NCBI GenBank assembly: GCA_965218625.1 | Contig: CBDCLG010000014.1 | Coordinates: 248,001-312,000, forward strand | Length of the DNA: 64,000 nucleotides | Origin: Bin5 sp965218625 | Lineage (GTDB): Bacteria; Chloroflexota; Anaerolineae; Caldilineales; Caldilineaceae | Direction of reading: 5' to 3' | Translations under genes and position numbers: made by a program | Notes under the pieces: model-generated | Told to the model about the DNA's origin: nothing | Database searches by the model: none | The model's input: only the letters and a program-made list of their open reading frames with translations | Shown: positions 9,044-17,183 of the stretch, one piece after another | Numbering within the stretch: the first letter of the stretch is position 1 | Layout: each line of letters begins with the position of its first letter

Positions 9044-9255
9044 TGGGGCTTGCGTATGCGGTCGTGATTGAGAAGGCTCCTGACAACTACTGCGCCTATG
9101 TGCCGGACCTGCCCGGCTGTGTGGCAACCGGCCAGACGCGCGAAGAGACTTGTCAGCGGATTACGGAAGCGATCGCCTTCCATATCGAAGGTCTGAAAGA
9201 GGATGGATTGCCGATTCCCGAACCGCAGTCATCTACAGCCATGGTGAAGGTGTAG
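9040..9255 (+). CDS. hicB: HicB-type antitoxin
   Basis: About 71 residues from ATG 9040 (a second ATG at 9043 is equally possible). A strong ribosome-binding site, AGGAGG, lies about 7 bp upstream within the end of hicA, and the two genes overlap by 4 bp, so translation is probably coupled. The sequence YAVVIEKAPDNYCAYVPDLPGC, then GQTREET and EAIAFHIEGL, is the HicB partial RNase H-like fold. There is no C-terminal DNA-binding domain, as in the short HicB type. It should neutralise HicA by direct binding. Confidence 0.88.
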   Translation: MMGLAYAVVIEKAPDNYCAYVPDLPGCVATGQTREETCQRITEAIAFHIEGLKEDGLPIPEPQSSTAMVKV

Positions 9256-9455
9256 GGAGGGGATGACATCCAGGTCGGCGTTTTCTTAGCGAGATCATTC
9301 CCTGCCAAGTCAGATTGTCTCCGTATTCCTCTCTCCACAGTACTTCGCGGTTCCTTTTACACATCAAGACGCGCAGAGTATCCGCCGGCAACAGGGTCAG
9401 CCACATTATCTGACGGCGCCGTAACACCCTGGTCGCGGCGGCACGGAGTCCTACG
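9256..9455. other. Gap after hicB, no gene seen
   Basis: This 200-bp spacer has no supported ORF, RNA or clear terminator hairpin. Confidence 0.4.
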
Positions 9456-10468
9456 TTGACAAGCGAAAAGAAGCGCACCAAGACAGCTTCATTCGGCGTG
9501 AGCGGGCGCCAAAATCACGACGCATCCGCCTACTACGCCCGGCGCATAAACGAAGATAACGCCCGGACCAAGGACAAGCCGGCTGCCTACTCGGAGAATC
9601 CGCTGCCGGAGCGCCTGGTGGACCGGGTCCTGCTCGACTCCTGCGTCGCGCCCGCCAAGAGCAACCGCCTGCCGCCCCGCAGCGTCCATCTCATGGTCAC
9701 CTCACCGCCCTACGCCGTCGGCAAGGACTACGACGAGGACCTCACCCTGCCCGAGTACCGCAAGCTGCTGCGCGGCGCCTGGAAGGAGACGCGGCGCGTC
9801 CTCGTGCCGGGGGGACGGGTCTGCATCAACGTCGCCAACATCGGCCGCAAGCCCTACATCCCCCTCCACGCCTACATCATCCAGGACATGGAGCGGCTCG
9901 GCTTCCTCATGCGCGGCGAGATCATCTGGGACAAGGGCAGCAGCGCCGGCAGCTCGACCGCCTGGGGCAGCTGGAAGTCGGCCTCCAATCCCACCATCCG
10001 CGACCAGCACGAGTATATCCTGGTCTTCAGCAAAGAGGGCTACCAGCGGCCGAAAGTTGACGGGCGCAGCGACACAATCGGCCGCGATGAGTTCCTGGAT
10101 AACACGCGCAGCGTATGGCAGATGAGCGCGGAATCCGCCAAGCGCGTCGGCCATCCCGCCCCCTTCCCCGTCGAGCTGCCCGGCGCTGCATCGAGCTCTA
10201 CACCTACACCGACGAGGTCGTCTACGATCCCTTCATGGGCAGCGGCACCACCGGCGTAGCCGCGATCGAATGCGGCCGCCGCTTCGTCGGCTACGAGATC
10301 GACCCCGCCTACCAGGCGCAGGCAATGCAGCGCATCGAGGCCGCGCAAATGGATCGTCGCGATGAACTTTGTGAAAGCGACCGGCCGGCTAACCCAGCCG
10401 CAGCCGAAGCCAAAGAAAGGATAGCCCCTTGTCGTCGACGAACGAGACACTGGTCGAAAAGACCGTGA
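9456..10468 (+). pseudogene. Frameshifted beta-class DNA methyltransferase (N6-A or N4-C)
   Basis: The first frame (TTG at 9456; a GTG at 9498 is an alternative start) carries the catalytic motif TSPPYAVGKDY and runs to about 10180. The second frame (to 10468) carries the AdoMet motif DPFMGSGTTGVAAIE. Catalytic motif before AdoMet motif is the beta-class order of M.PvuII-like enzymes. Joining FPVELP to RCIELYTYTDEVVYDP needs one extra base near 10179-10188, in the run GCCCGGCGCTGC. Both halves are well conserved, so this is either a recent single-base deletion or an assembly error. No restriction enzyme gene is adjacent. If intact it would be an orphan methyltransferase. Confidence 0.75.
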
Positions 10469-10656
10469 CCTACCACATCGAGATAGACGGGCAGCTCCTG
10501 CTTGTCGAAAACGTGCCGGCCAGGGTCAACGTCGAGACGGGCGAACGCTATTTCGCCCCGGAAACTGTGGAGTGTCTGCAGCAGGTGGTTTGGGGCCAAT
10601 GCCGTCCCGTGCGCACCGTCCAGACCCCGGTGTACGAGTACGCTTCCTTGACTTGA
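10429..10656 (+). CDS. MqsA/YgiT-family-like small antitoxin lacking zinc cysteines
   Basis: A 75-residue protein from a TTG start, with a GAAAGGA ribosome-binding site just upstream; an in-frame GTG twelve codons later is possible. The core DGQLLLVENVPARVNVETGERYF, then PETVECLQQVV, matches the second half of YgiT/MqsA N-terminal domains. The CxxC pair that normally precedes it and the second cysteine pair are absent. It overlaps the end of the broken methyltransferase frame. No MqsR-like toxin is seen next to it, so it may be an orphan. Confidence 0.6.
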   Translation: MSSTNETLVEKTVTYHIEIDGQLLLVENVPARVNVETGERYFAPETVECLQQVVWGQCRPVRTVQTPVYEYASLT

Positions 10657-10788
10657 AGAATTGGGTCGCATCGCTGGCATTCTAGGGGACTATTGCCATA
10701 TGGAGCGAGAGACGATGTCAGAAACGACCGTCAATCAGAGGGAAGAAGCAGATTCTGACGCCAGCCTACAAACGTCAGAGCCGGGATC

Positions 10789-11004
10789 ATGGGTTCACGA
10801 GGACGTAACGCCGTGGTGACTTTCTGGGAATCTCCGACACTCGAACAGTTGGCGCGCGCACAGAACGTGCAACCCATGACCGACGTGAAATCCTTATTTG
10901 GCACATGGCCAGGTGACGAGGATGACGGCTTCGAGGCGACGGTCGACGAACTGCGGCATCCTGCGACTTCCACTGGTTACTACCCCTCGCCAGCTACCAA
11001 TTGA
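10789..11004 (+). CDS. Small antitoxin-like protein, N-terminus uncertain
   Basis: A 71-residue frame with the core FWESPTLEQLARAQNVQPM, then FGTWPGDEDDGF and VDELR. This resembles small acidic proteins often annotated as hypothetical or antitoxin-like. A second frame starting at ATG 10700 ends at 10819, just where this core begins, so the real gene may have begun at 10700 and been frameshifted. No toxin partner follows. Confidence 0.4.
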   Translation: MGSRGRNAVVTFWESPTLEQLARAQNVQPMTDVKSLFGTWPGDEDDGFEATVDELRHPATSTGYYPSPATN

Positions 11005-11014
11005 AAGAACAGCC

Positions 11015-11797
11015 ATGACCACTGCCAGCAAGCACGCCCTCAGCAAAGACCACGTCCGCCTCTACCACCAGCAGGGCTGGCTCGGGCCGTTCACGCTCAT
11101 CTCCGAGGAGGAGATGGCCGCCGTGCGCGCCGCCATCGACCGCGAGATCCTCGGGCCGGGGCGGGCGCAGGGGCTGGCCGAACGCGACTACTTCCACAAC
11201 CGTCATCTCGACAACCGCTGCGTCTACGAGCTGCTCAGCCATCCCAACCTGGTCGAACGCGCCGCCGCCATCCTCGGCCCCCATCTCGTGCTGTGGCGCA
11301 CCAACTTCCAGATCAAATGGCCGCGCAGCCAGCAAGAGGGCTGGGACAGCGAAGTGCGCTGGCACCAGGACTGCGCCTACTTCCAGCCCTCACCCAACGT
11401 GATCCTGTCGGCCTGGATCGCGGTCGACGACACGACGCGCGCCAACGGCTGCATGCAGGTGCTGCCCGGCAGTCACAAACGGCTCTACCCCCACGAAACC
11501 GACCCCGACGCCGAAGTCTTCGCCAAGGGCGTCGACCCCGCCACCTTCGACGTAAACGAGGCGGTCGACATCGAGCTCAAGCCGGGCCAGTTCATCTTCT
11601 TCAACGAGAGTACCCTCCACCACTCGCCGCCCAACCGCACCGAGACGCGCCGCTTCGGCATCACCCCGCGCCTGACCGTCCCCTTCGTCGACGTCGGCAG
11701 ACGTGAGGAGATCGACGTGCTGATGCTCAAGGGCGAAGATTACATGGGGTACTACAACGTGGTCGCGCCGCCCAATCCGGCAGCGCAAGGGGGGTAG
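11015..11797 (+). CDS. Phytanoyl-CoA dioxygenase (PhyH) family protein
   Basis: About 260 residues from the ATG at 11015. The protein is an Fe(II)/2-oxoglutarate oxygenase of the PhyH fold: HxD iron ligands at His117 and Asp119 (RWHQDCAY), the conserved GSHK segment (152-155), and a distal histidine in STLHHSPPN (about 202) with a following Arg near 213 that can bind 2-oxoglutarate. The length is typical. Substrates of bacterial members vary widely and cannot be read from sequence. It stands alone on the plus strand and ends before a strong hairpin. Confidence 0.85.
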   Translation: MTTASKHALSKDHVRLYHQQGWLGPFTLISEEEMAAVRAAIDREILGPGRAQGLAERDYFHNRHLDNRCVYELLSHPNLVERAAAILGPHLVLWRTNFQIKWPRSQQEGWDSEVRWHQDCAYFQPSPNVILSAWIAVDDTTRANGCMQVLPGSHKRLYPHETDPDAEVFAKGVDPATFDVNEAVDIELKPGQFIFFNESTLHHSPPNRTETRRFGITPRLTVPFVDVGRREEIDVLMLKGEDYMGYYNVVAPPNPAAQGG

Positions 11798-11854
11798 GTT
11801 CCGTTGCCAGGGCAGAATCGCATCTAAATCCGGACGCCAAAATATCCCACGAAG

Positions 11855-11876
11855 GGCGCCCACAAGTTTGGGCGCC
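11855..11876 (+). terminator. Perfect 8-bp hairpin after PhyH gene
   Basis: GGCGCCCA and TGGGCGCC form a perfect stem with a 6-base loop, 57 bp after the PhyH stop. No U-run follows at once; a T9 run occurs about 30 bp later. It may be a terminator for the plus-strand gene. Confidence 0.4.
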
Positions 11877-11877
11877 G

Positions 11878-11941
11878 GTTACCTGAATTCGTCAATCGTT
11901 TTCGTTTTTTTTTACGGAGCTGGGCTCGAATCAGGTAACGT
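11878..11941. repeat. Imperfect inverted repeat flanking a T-run
   Basis: GTTACCTGAATTCG at 11878 is mirrored by CGAATCAGGTAAC ending at 11941, 13 matching bases with one bulge. The intervening loop of about 37 bp contains a T9 run. It lies between convergent genes and may be a bidirectional terminator or the relic of a small mobile element. Confidence 0.45.
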
Positions 11942-12006
11942 CGCGGGGTATTCACCCAATTGGATGCAATCGCCCTGCGCCCCCGCCCATCGACCGTTGC
12001 CTCCGC

Positions 12007-13715
12007 TCAGGCGCGCAAATAGCGCGCCAGCTCGGTGACGAACCACAACGCCAGCGCGCCGCCGCGTTCGTCGATGCCGAAGATCGCCGGGCGGTCCAGG
12101 TAGCCGCGCAAGTTCTGCTGCACACCGGTGCCGGTGCAGACGTCGACCAGCCCGCCCGCGTCGTCGATGCGGGCGGCAACGCCCTGCCAGGCGCGCATCA
12201 ACGTCTCGCGTAAGCTCGCGTCCAGCCAGCCCAGCCGCAGCCCGCGCGCCAGCGCATAGCCGACCATGCAGGTGACGCTGAACTCAAGATAGGAGCCCGG
12301 CGCATCGACCACCTGGCGCCACATGCCGCTGCCATGTTGGTAAGCGCGCAGCGCCTCCAGGTGGCGCTGGTGCACCGCCAGCAGCGCCGCCCGCGCCGGA
12401 TGGCGGTGCGCCGGCAGGTAGGTCAGCGTCTCGGCGTAGCTCAGCGCGGCGAAACCGTTGCCGCGCCCCCAGTAGAAGGGCGTCCTGCGGTCGTGCCAGA
12501 AGAGGCCACGTCGGCCTGCTGCACGCCGGCGCCCAGCAGGAAGCGCGTCAGGATAGTCAGGTACGTCTCGTCGCCGGTCAGCCTGTAGGCCCGACCCAGC
12601 ACCGCCGCGCTGAAGAACATGTCCTCCACCTGGTAGTCAGGGTGGGACGGCGCGGGCACGCCCCTTCCGCTGGCCGTGCGGTAGCGGTCGGCGGTCTGGA
12701 TGAGCATGTCGGCGTAGCTGCTGTCGCCGGTGGACGCGGCCAGCTCGTCGGCCCAGACGAGTCCGGCCAGGTTGGCGCCGCCGTCGCCGCCTTCGGTGAA
12801 CCACGCCCTGGCGCCGGACATGTACGGCTCGACCATCGCCGCGATGCCGGCTGACGGGTCCTCGCTTTCGGCGTCCAGCTCGGCCAGCCGCATCCGCCCG
12901 CTGACCGCCACGCCCTGCGTGTAGATCACCGGCTCCAGCTCGTGGCCGTAGACCGCCGCCAGGATGCTGGCGACCTCCAGGGGCGTGCGCGCCGCGCGGG
13001 CCTGCAGCGCGCCGCGCGTGGGGGAGCGAGCATGGTCGGGCACGCGCGCGAGGACCGTCCATAGCTTGGCCAGCTCGCCTTCCACCTCGGCGGCAGGACA
13101 GGTCAGGCGCAGGCCGAGAACCGGCGGCAACAGGTTGGGTTCGCCGCTCGCCTGCGCGCCCAGCAACGAGCCATCGGACGGCAGCTCCGTCGCATTCAGG
13201 ACCGAACGCAGCTGCGACAACAGCTCCAGGCACGGGGCGGACGCCTCCCATTGCGCGGCCGCGCCAACGCGGATTTCGAGCGCCAGGTCCGGCCCCTCGA
13301 AGCTGAGCCAGCGCCACAGGTAGTGCGCCTCCGGATTGGCGTCATAGTAGCTCTCTCCCGGCGGCGGGTAGCCGCTGCTCGGGTTGCCGCCGGCGCCATT
13401 TTCGGGAGAAACGCCCAGCGCGAGGCCGTCCGGATTGCCGCAGGGCACGGCACTGAGCGCAAAGCGCGCCGGCAGGCCGGGCGCGGCGCGGTAGGCGTTC
13501 AACGCGGCCAGCGCCGCCTCCGTCTCCTCCTGCCTGCCCGACAGCCCGCCGACGAGGACGAGATGCAACCGCTCTCCCGCGGGTGGCTGTTCGGCGCCGT
13601 GCCGCAGCACCGGGATCTCCCGTTCGCTGCGGGTAACGCCGCAGGCATCGCGCTGCCAGAAGCCGGGCGCGTCCGCAAGCAGGGCTTCGATCCGTTCGTC
13701 AAGAGTCATCTGCAT
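12007..13715 (-). pseudogene. Frameshifted fusion: M14-like N-terminus plus GH88/GH105-like hydrolase
   Basis: Read on the minus strand, the frame starts at 13715 and runs to about 12510; the matching continuation is in another frame and ends at 12007. Near 12506-12512 a single-base change separates GVQQAD from LFWHDRRTPFYWGRGNGFAA. The C-terminal part (GMWRQVVDAPGSYLEFS, then GVAARIDDAGG) is typical of GH88/GH105 unsaturated glucuronyl or rhamnogalacturonyl hydrolases, (alpha/alpha)6 barrels acting on lyase products. The first 230 residues contain SAVPCGNPDGLALG, reminiscent of M14 carboxypeptidases, but the zinc-ligand motif is not recognisable. It is 6 bp from the next gene, suggesting one operon. 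An assembly error is possible. Confidence 0.65.
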
Positions 13716-13721
13716 GGCCCT

Positions 13722-14384
13722 TCAACCGGCCCGGCGGGCGCGCATCGCCGCCAGCGAGAAGCTGTCCGACTCGTAGAAGTCGAAGAGCGCCGCCTCCTGC
13801 TTCCTGACCTCCTCGGCCAGGCGCAGGACGTCTTCGATATCGTCCGTCGGGATACGCACGCAGCCGTCGCCGTCGGCCAGGAGCAGGTCGCCCGAGTGAA
13901 TCCGCAGGCGGCCCACCGTCACCGGCGCGCCGAAGCGGTTCATGTTGAAGACGCCGTGCCCCGGCACCGTTCCCCAGGCCCAGACCGGCAGCCCCACCTG
14001 GCGGATGCCGATCAGATCGCGCACCGTGCCGTCGACGATGAAGCCCTCGACGCCGAGCCGTTTATGCGCGCGCGCCATGCCGTCGCCGACGCAGGCGCCC
14101 CGCCCCGGGTTGGTGTCCGTATCCTTGTACACCGCGATCAGCGGCCCCTCCTGGCTGCCGAGGTAGTCGTAGAAGTCCATCCACTCGAGCGCGGTCGAGT
14201 CCTCGTCGTTGGTGGTGACTTCGGCTGTCACCGCGAAGCCGGCGACGAGGCCCATGTCGGGCATGAGGCAGCGGATCGTGTGGTCGGTGTAATCGAGGTT
14301 GGGCAGCCCCAGTTTGAGGGCGACGGCGTTGAAGATGGTGGCGGAGTCGTACTGCTTGAGTGCAGCGAGCTGCTCGGACAGCAT
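13722..14384 (-). CDS. RraA-family protein (aldolase/demethylmenaquinone methyltransferase-like)
   Basis: About 220 residues from the ATG at 14384, which has an AGGAG ribosome-binding site 8 bp upstream; the longer frame adds an unlikely basic tail. The motif GDGMARAHKRLGVEG, then IVDGTVRD with Arg122 and Asp123, marks the RraA / 4-hydroxy-4-methyl-2-oxoglutarate aldolase fold. The family contains RNase E inhibitors and metal-dependent aldolases. In a sugar or aromatic catabolic setting the aldolase-type role is more likely than RNase control. It precedes the frameshifted hydrolase by 6 bp on the same strand. Confidence 0.8.
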   Translation of the reverse strand: MLSEQLAALKQYDSATIFNAVALKLGLPNLDYTDHTIRCLMPDMGLVAGFAVTAEVTTNDEDSTALEWMDFYDYLGSQEGPLIAVYKDTDTNPGRGACVGDGMARAHKRLGVEGFIVDGTVRDLIGIRQVGLPVWAWGTVPGHGVFNMNRFGAPVTVGRLRIHSGDLLLADGDGCVRIPTDDIEDVLRLAEEVRKQEAALFDFYESDSFSLAAMRARRAG

Positions 14385-14639
14385 CTGGGTTCTCCTGCTG
14401 GTTCGGTGTATGGGCGGCTGGCGTTTGGATCTGTTGTGCAAGGACTGGATAGGGCGAACAGGTGCGGTCCGCCTCTGCCATGATATAGAGAATCGAGTCG
14501 GACGGCAACCCGGACCGTTGCCGATGGCGAGATGGAAGATGTTGCCGAAGGCTTGTCCGGGCGGTATTGACAGCAGGGGTTAGCATAAGGTCATGCAATG
14601 GATACGACCAGCGACCTCTACGCAACCCTGTTTTGGTGT

Positions 14640-14900
14640 ATGTCAATGAAAGTGAGCATAGAAATCTCTCTGAGCGACGATATCTTGGACAAGGTGGATG
14701 AATTGGCAAGTGAGTTGAGAATGAGTCGAAGTCAGCTCGTCGAATTGGCGGTCCAGACCTACCTTGAGCGCCACGAGACTAGACGCATGATGGCAGCGCT
14801 AAACGAGGTGCATCGTGATGGCCCCGATGAGGAAGAACAAGCGATGCTAAGAGGAATACGTGCATATCATCGCAAGCTGATGAAGGACGAACCGTGGTAG
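14640..14900 (+). CDS. Ribbon-helix-helix antitoxin-like protein
   Basis: About 86 residues starting at ATG 14640 or 14646. The N-terminal half (KVSIEISLSDDILDKVDELA, then MSRSQLVELAVQTYL) is a classic CopG/RHH DNA-binding domain. The acidic C-terminus ending in DEPW is typical of MazE-type antitoxins. No MazF-like toxin frame follows; the next plus-strand sequence closes after about 30 codons. It is therefore an orphan or the survivor of a lost pair, on the strand opposite to its neighbours. Confidence 0.7.
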   Translation: MSMKVSIEISLSDDILDKVDELASELRMSRSQLVELAVQTYLERHETRRMMAALNEVHRDGPDEEEQAMLRGIRAYHRKLMKDEPW

Positions 14901-14938
14901 TGCCAGACAGCCCGCCTGCCGGACTACGCAAGGCCGCC

Positions 14939-15370
14939 TCAATCCCGCTCGGATCCAACTTCAACCCGCGCGTCGGGCCAGTGTAGCACCTCCTCGCGCA
15001 GCGCAACGCCCAGGCCCGGCCGCTGCGGCAGCGAGAGCATGCCGTCGCTTATGGGGATGCGCTCGCTCACGACCTCGTTGTACCAGCCGTCGTAGTAGGC
15101 GCGCACCGTCTCCAGGATCATGGCATTCGGAATGTGCAGCATGAGGTGGGCTGCGTTGACGGGGTTATTCGATGCGGCCTTGCCCCTGTCCCATATGTCG
15201 CTGTGTACGGCGAGGAGAGTTTCGCGGCTGCCGGTGACGAGGATCTGATATGCGGATTGGGGCCGGTTGCGGCCGTTCGGTTGGAGCAGCCAAATGAGGC
15301 GGGGTCGGCGTGTGTCGACGTTGATTGGGTTCGTTGCGTATTCGCAGGTCAGGTTGAGCGGAGGTTTCAT
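14939..15370 (-). pseudogene. In-frame fusion scar: GH78 rhamnosidase start joined to enolase-superfamily end
   Basis: The 143-residue frame is a chimera. Residues 1 to about 65 (NLTCEYATNPINVDTRRPRL, then QSAYQILV and DIWDRGK) resemble the N-terminus of alpha-L-rhamnosidases of GH78. From about residue 68 (HLMLHIPNAMILETVRAYYD, then LSLPQRPGLGV) it matches the C-terminal end of mandelate-racemase/muconate-lactonising-type enolases. Both catalytic domains are missing, so the product is not a functional enzyme. The simplest explanation is a deletion between two neighbouring sugar-catabolism genes. It starts 57 bp downstream of the reverse transcriptase gene. Confidence 0.6.
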
Positions 15371-15427
15371 TTTTTGAGAAGCTTTCGTTGTTTCCTGCAG
15401 TTATACTAAGGCTTCGTAGAGAAGTGT

Positions 15428-17056
15428 TCAATTGAGCTGTAGGGTTCGTGTGGGAATTTTGTTAGCGATTGTGATTGCGGAAAGGGGCTTCAAGAACCTA
15501 AAGCCTTTTCGCTTTAGCTCAGCCAAGAACAGTTGGCCTTCGTCTTTCAAATCCGTGTCAGACCAAAGTTCGTAGATAAGGAGCCCAAAACGATCTCTTT
15601 CTCGTTGATCCATTCCCTTCAATTTGTCTGCTCGTTCTCGTATCTTGTCTTGAATCTCTAATTCCCGGTTGCATCGCGCATATTCAAGTAAGAGCACTAG
15701 CGAAATACAATCATCTATCTCAATTATTTCTTCAAGATGATCGCGGAGGTTGCTTAGTCTAAATTCATATCTGAGAGAATAGTAGAGCGCATGCGCGATA
15801 GCATCCGATTGAATCCGTTGAACTCCGATTGAGAGGAGCTCCTCAATGAAATATCGAATGACACCTTCAATTCCAATGTAGCTATGTTTGTCAAAGACAT
15901 GCTCGCCCAAAAGAGGTGCAAGATATGGGTATAGCAGTGCCAGATTAACAGCCCTTTGGGCGAACAAGTATTGTGCACGGTCGTTGAGACGTGCGGGGAC
16001 CATCTTTATTGCATAGTTGAGAACGGCATTGTCTTCAGCCCCCGCTGCTAAATTCAGGGCATGGTCCAAGAGAGAACTAACTTGGTCGAAGCGGATGACT
16101 TCCCCCTTGATTGACCACTTGAAACTGTTCAATTCCCGAACCCAGTCTTCTTCGATAGGAAGGGGTAGCGGGAGAATCTTTGTCTTGCGCTCGTTAAGAG
16201 TCAACTCGTATTCTCGTAGTTGCATTCCGAGCTTGCGGAGAAACTCTTCAGCTTGGATGTAGTCTTTCGCGTAGAAAGTGTAGTCGTCAATATATCGGCT
16301 GTACTTCCAAAATCCCTCGTCGATCATTTGCTGATCAATCTTAGTCAGAATAATTTCGGAAATTACGTTAGATGCATGTGGTCCGATCAAGATTCCGTTT
16401 GTTTGTCGATCGCGCGTACCTTGGGTGACCTGGTCAAGTAGGTTGCCGGGTAAAGTAGATATCTTACGATCTCGCTTTGAATTGTCACGTCCATGCAGTG
16501 CCCACGGGATTGAGTGAGTGTAAATGCTAGGAAAGAAGCCGGATATATCAGTCTTTACGACATATTGTGCACCCATATTATTGCGAATGTCTGTCTCTTG
16601 GTTTATGGCGCGATCATCTCCTCTGTAATTCATTTTGAATACATGTCGACCTGATAATTTTCGAACAAAGAGTCGACTTACGGGGTTGATTGGTTTGGCA
16701 CAATGCTTCTTGACTATTTCCCAGTGTCTCTTTAGAGCCAGACACTGGGAAATGTAGCTTTGAGGGTGAGGAATTCCCAACAGACGGGGCACTTTCACAT
16801 GACGTATGGACTGATACCTAATATAGTCATGTGAGCTTGAGTTTACGATCTTCTGCAGTTTCCTATTATCAATTTCCGTTGTTAACGATAGTAGACAATT
16901 CGGAATATGGTGTGAGAGTCCTACGGTAGAGAAAGCTGGAGGAAGTCTTTCACCGAACAATCCATAATCGACCAAGCCGACAAATCCCCTGTCTGCTGAA
17001 AGGTCGAGCCCCGTTGTCTCTAGCCGTATCATCGTTCCATTCACCAGCCGTATCAT
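15428..17056 (-). CDS. Stand-alone reverse transcriptase, Abi/DRT (unknown-group) type
   Basis: About 542 residues from ATG 17056, chosen for a GAGGT ribosome-binding site 8 bp upstream; a TTG at 17071 and an ATG at 17032 are alternatives. RT motifs are visible: VVKTDISGFFPSIYTHSIPW (catalytic Asp about 170), QTNGILIGPHASNVISEI (motif 4 region) and SRYIDDYTFYA, where the catalytic box is YIDD (255-258) in place of YADD. A helical C-terminal extension of over 200 residues follows. That extension, the SIYTHSIPW motif and the lack of maturase or intron features point to Abi/DRT-type anti-phage RTs rather than group II introns or retrons. The DRT class is not assignable by eye. Codon use is visibly more AT-rich than the flanking genes, suggesting transfer. 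Confidence 0.78.
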   Translation of the reverse strand: MIRLVNGTMIRLETTGLDLSADRGFVGLVDYGLFGERLPPAFSTVGLSHHIPNCLLSLTTEIDNRKLQKIVNSSSHDYIRYQSIRHVKVPRLLGIPHPQSYISQCLALKRHWEIVKKHCAKPINPVSRLFVRKLSGRHVFKMNYRGDDRAINQETDIRNNMGAQYVVKTDISGFFPSIYTHSIPWALHGRDNSKRDRKISTLPGNLLDQVTQGTRDRQTNGILIGPHASNVISEIILTKIDQQMIDEGFWKYSRYIDDYTFYAKDYIQAEEFLRKLGMQLREYELTLNERKTKILPLPLPIEEDWVRELNSFKWSIKGEVIRFDQVSSLLDHALNLAAGAEDNAVLNYAIKMVPARLNDRAQYLFAQRAVNLALLYPYLAPLLGEHVFDKHSYIGIEGVIRYFIEELLSIGVQRIQSDAIAHALYYSLRYEFRLSNLRDHLEEIIEIDDCISLVLLLEYARCNRELEIQDKIRERADKLKGMDQRERDRFGLLIYELWSDTDLKDEGQLFLAELKRKGFRFLKPLSAITIANKIPTRTLQLN

Positions 17057-17183
17057 TGAGAAATACCTCAAGAAGGTCGTGTATGACTAGGATCGGGTGC
17101 GCTTTGCCAGTCTCGTCCCTCACACTCCTCCTTGCCTGCAAACCTAATGGGAAATGTGGGGTTTTGGTGCCAGCAATTGGGAA
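17057..17183. other. Leader between isomerase-like gene and reverse transcriptase
   Basis: 127 bp upstream of the RT start. DRT2- and DRT9-type systems carry a non-coding RNA beside the RT, so this leader is a candidate place, but no structure is evident by eye. Confidence 0.3.

Noticed and set aside
15428..17056. Group II intron or retron assignment for the RT
   Set aside because: No maturase or HNH domain, no intron boundary and no recognisable msr-msd structure nearby.
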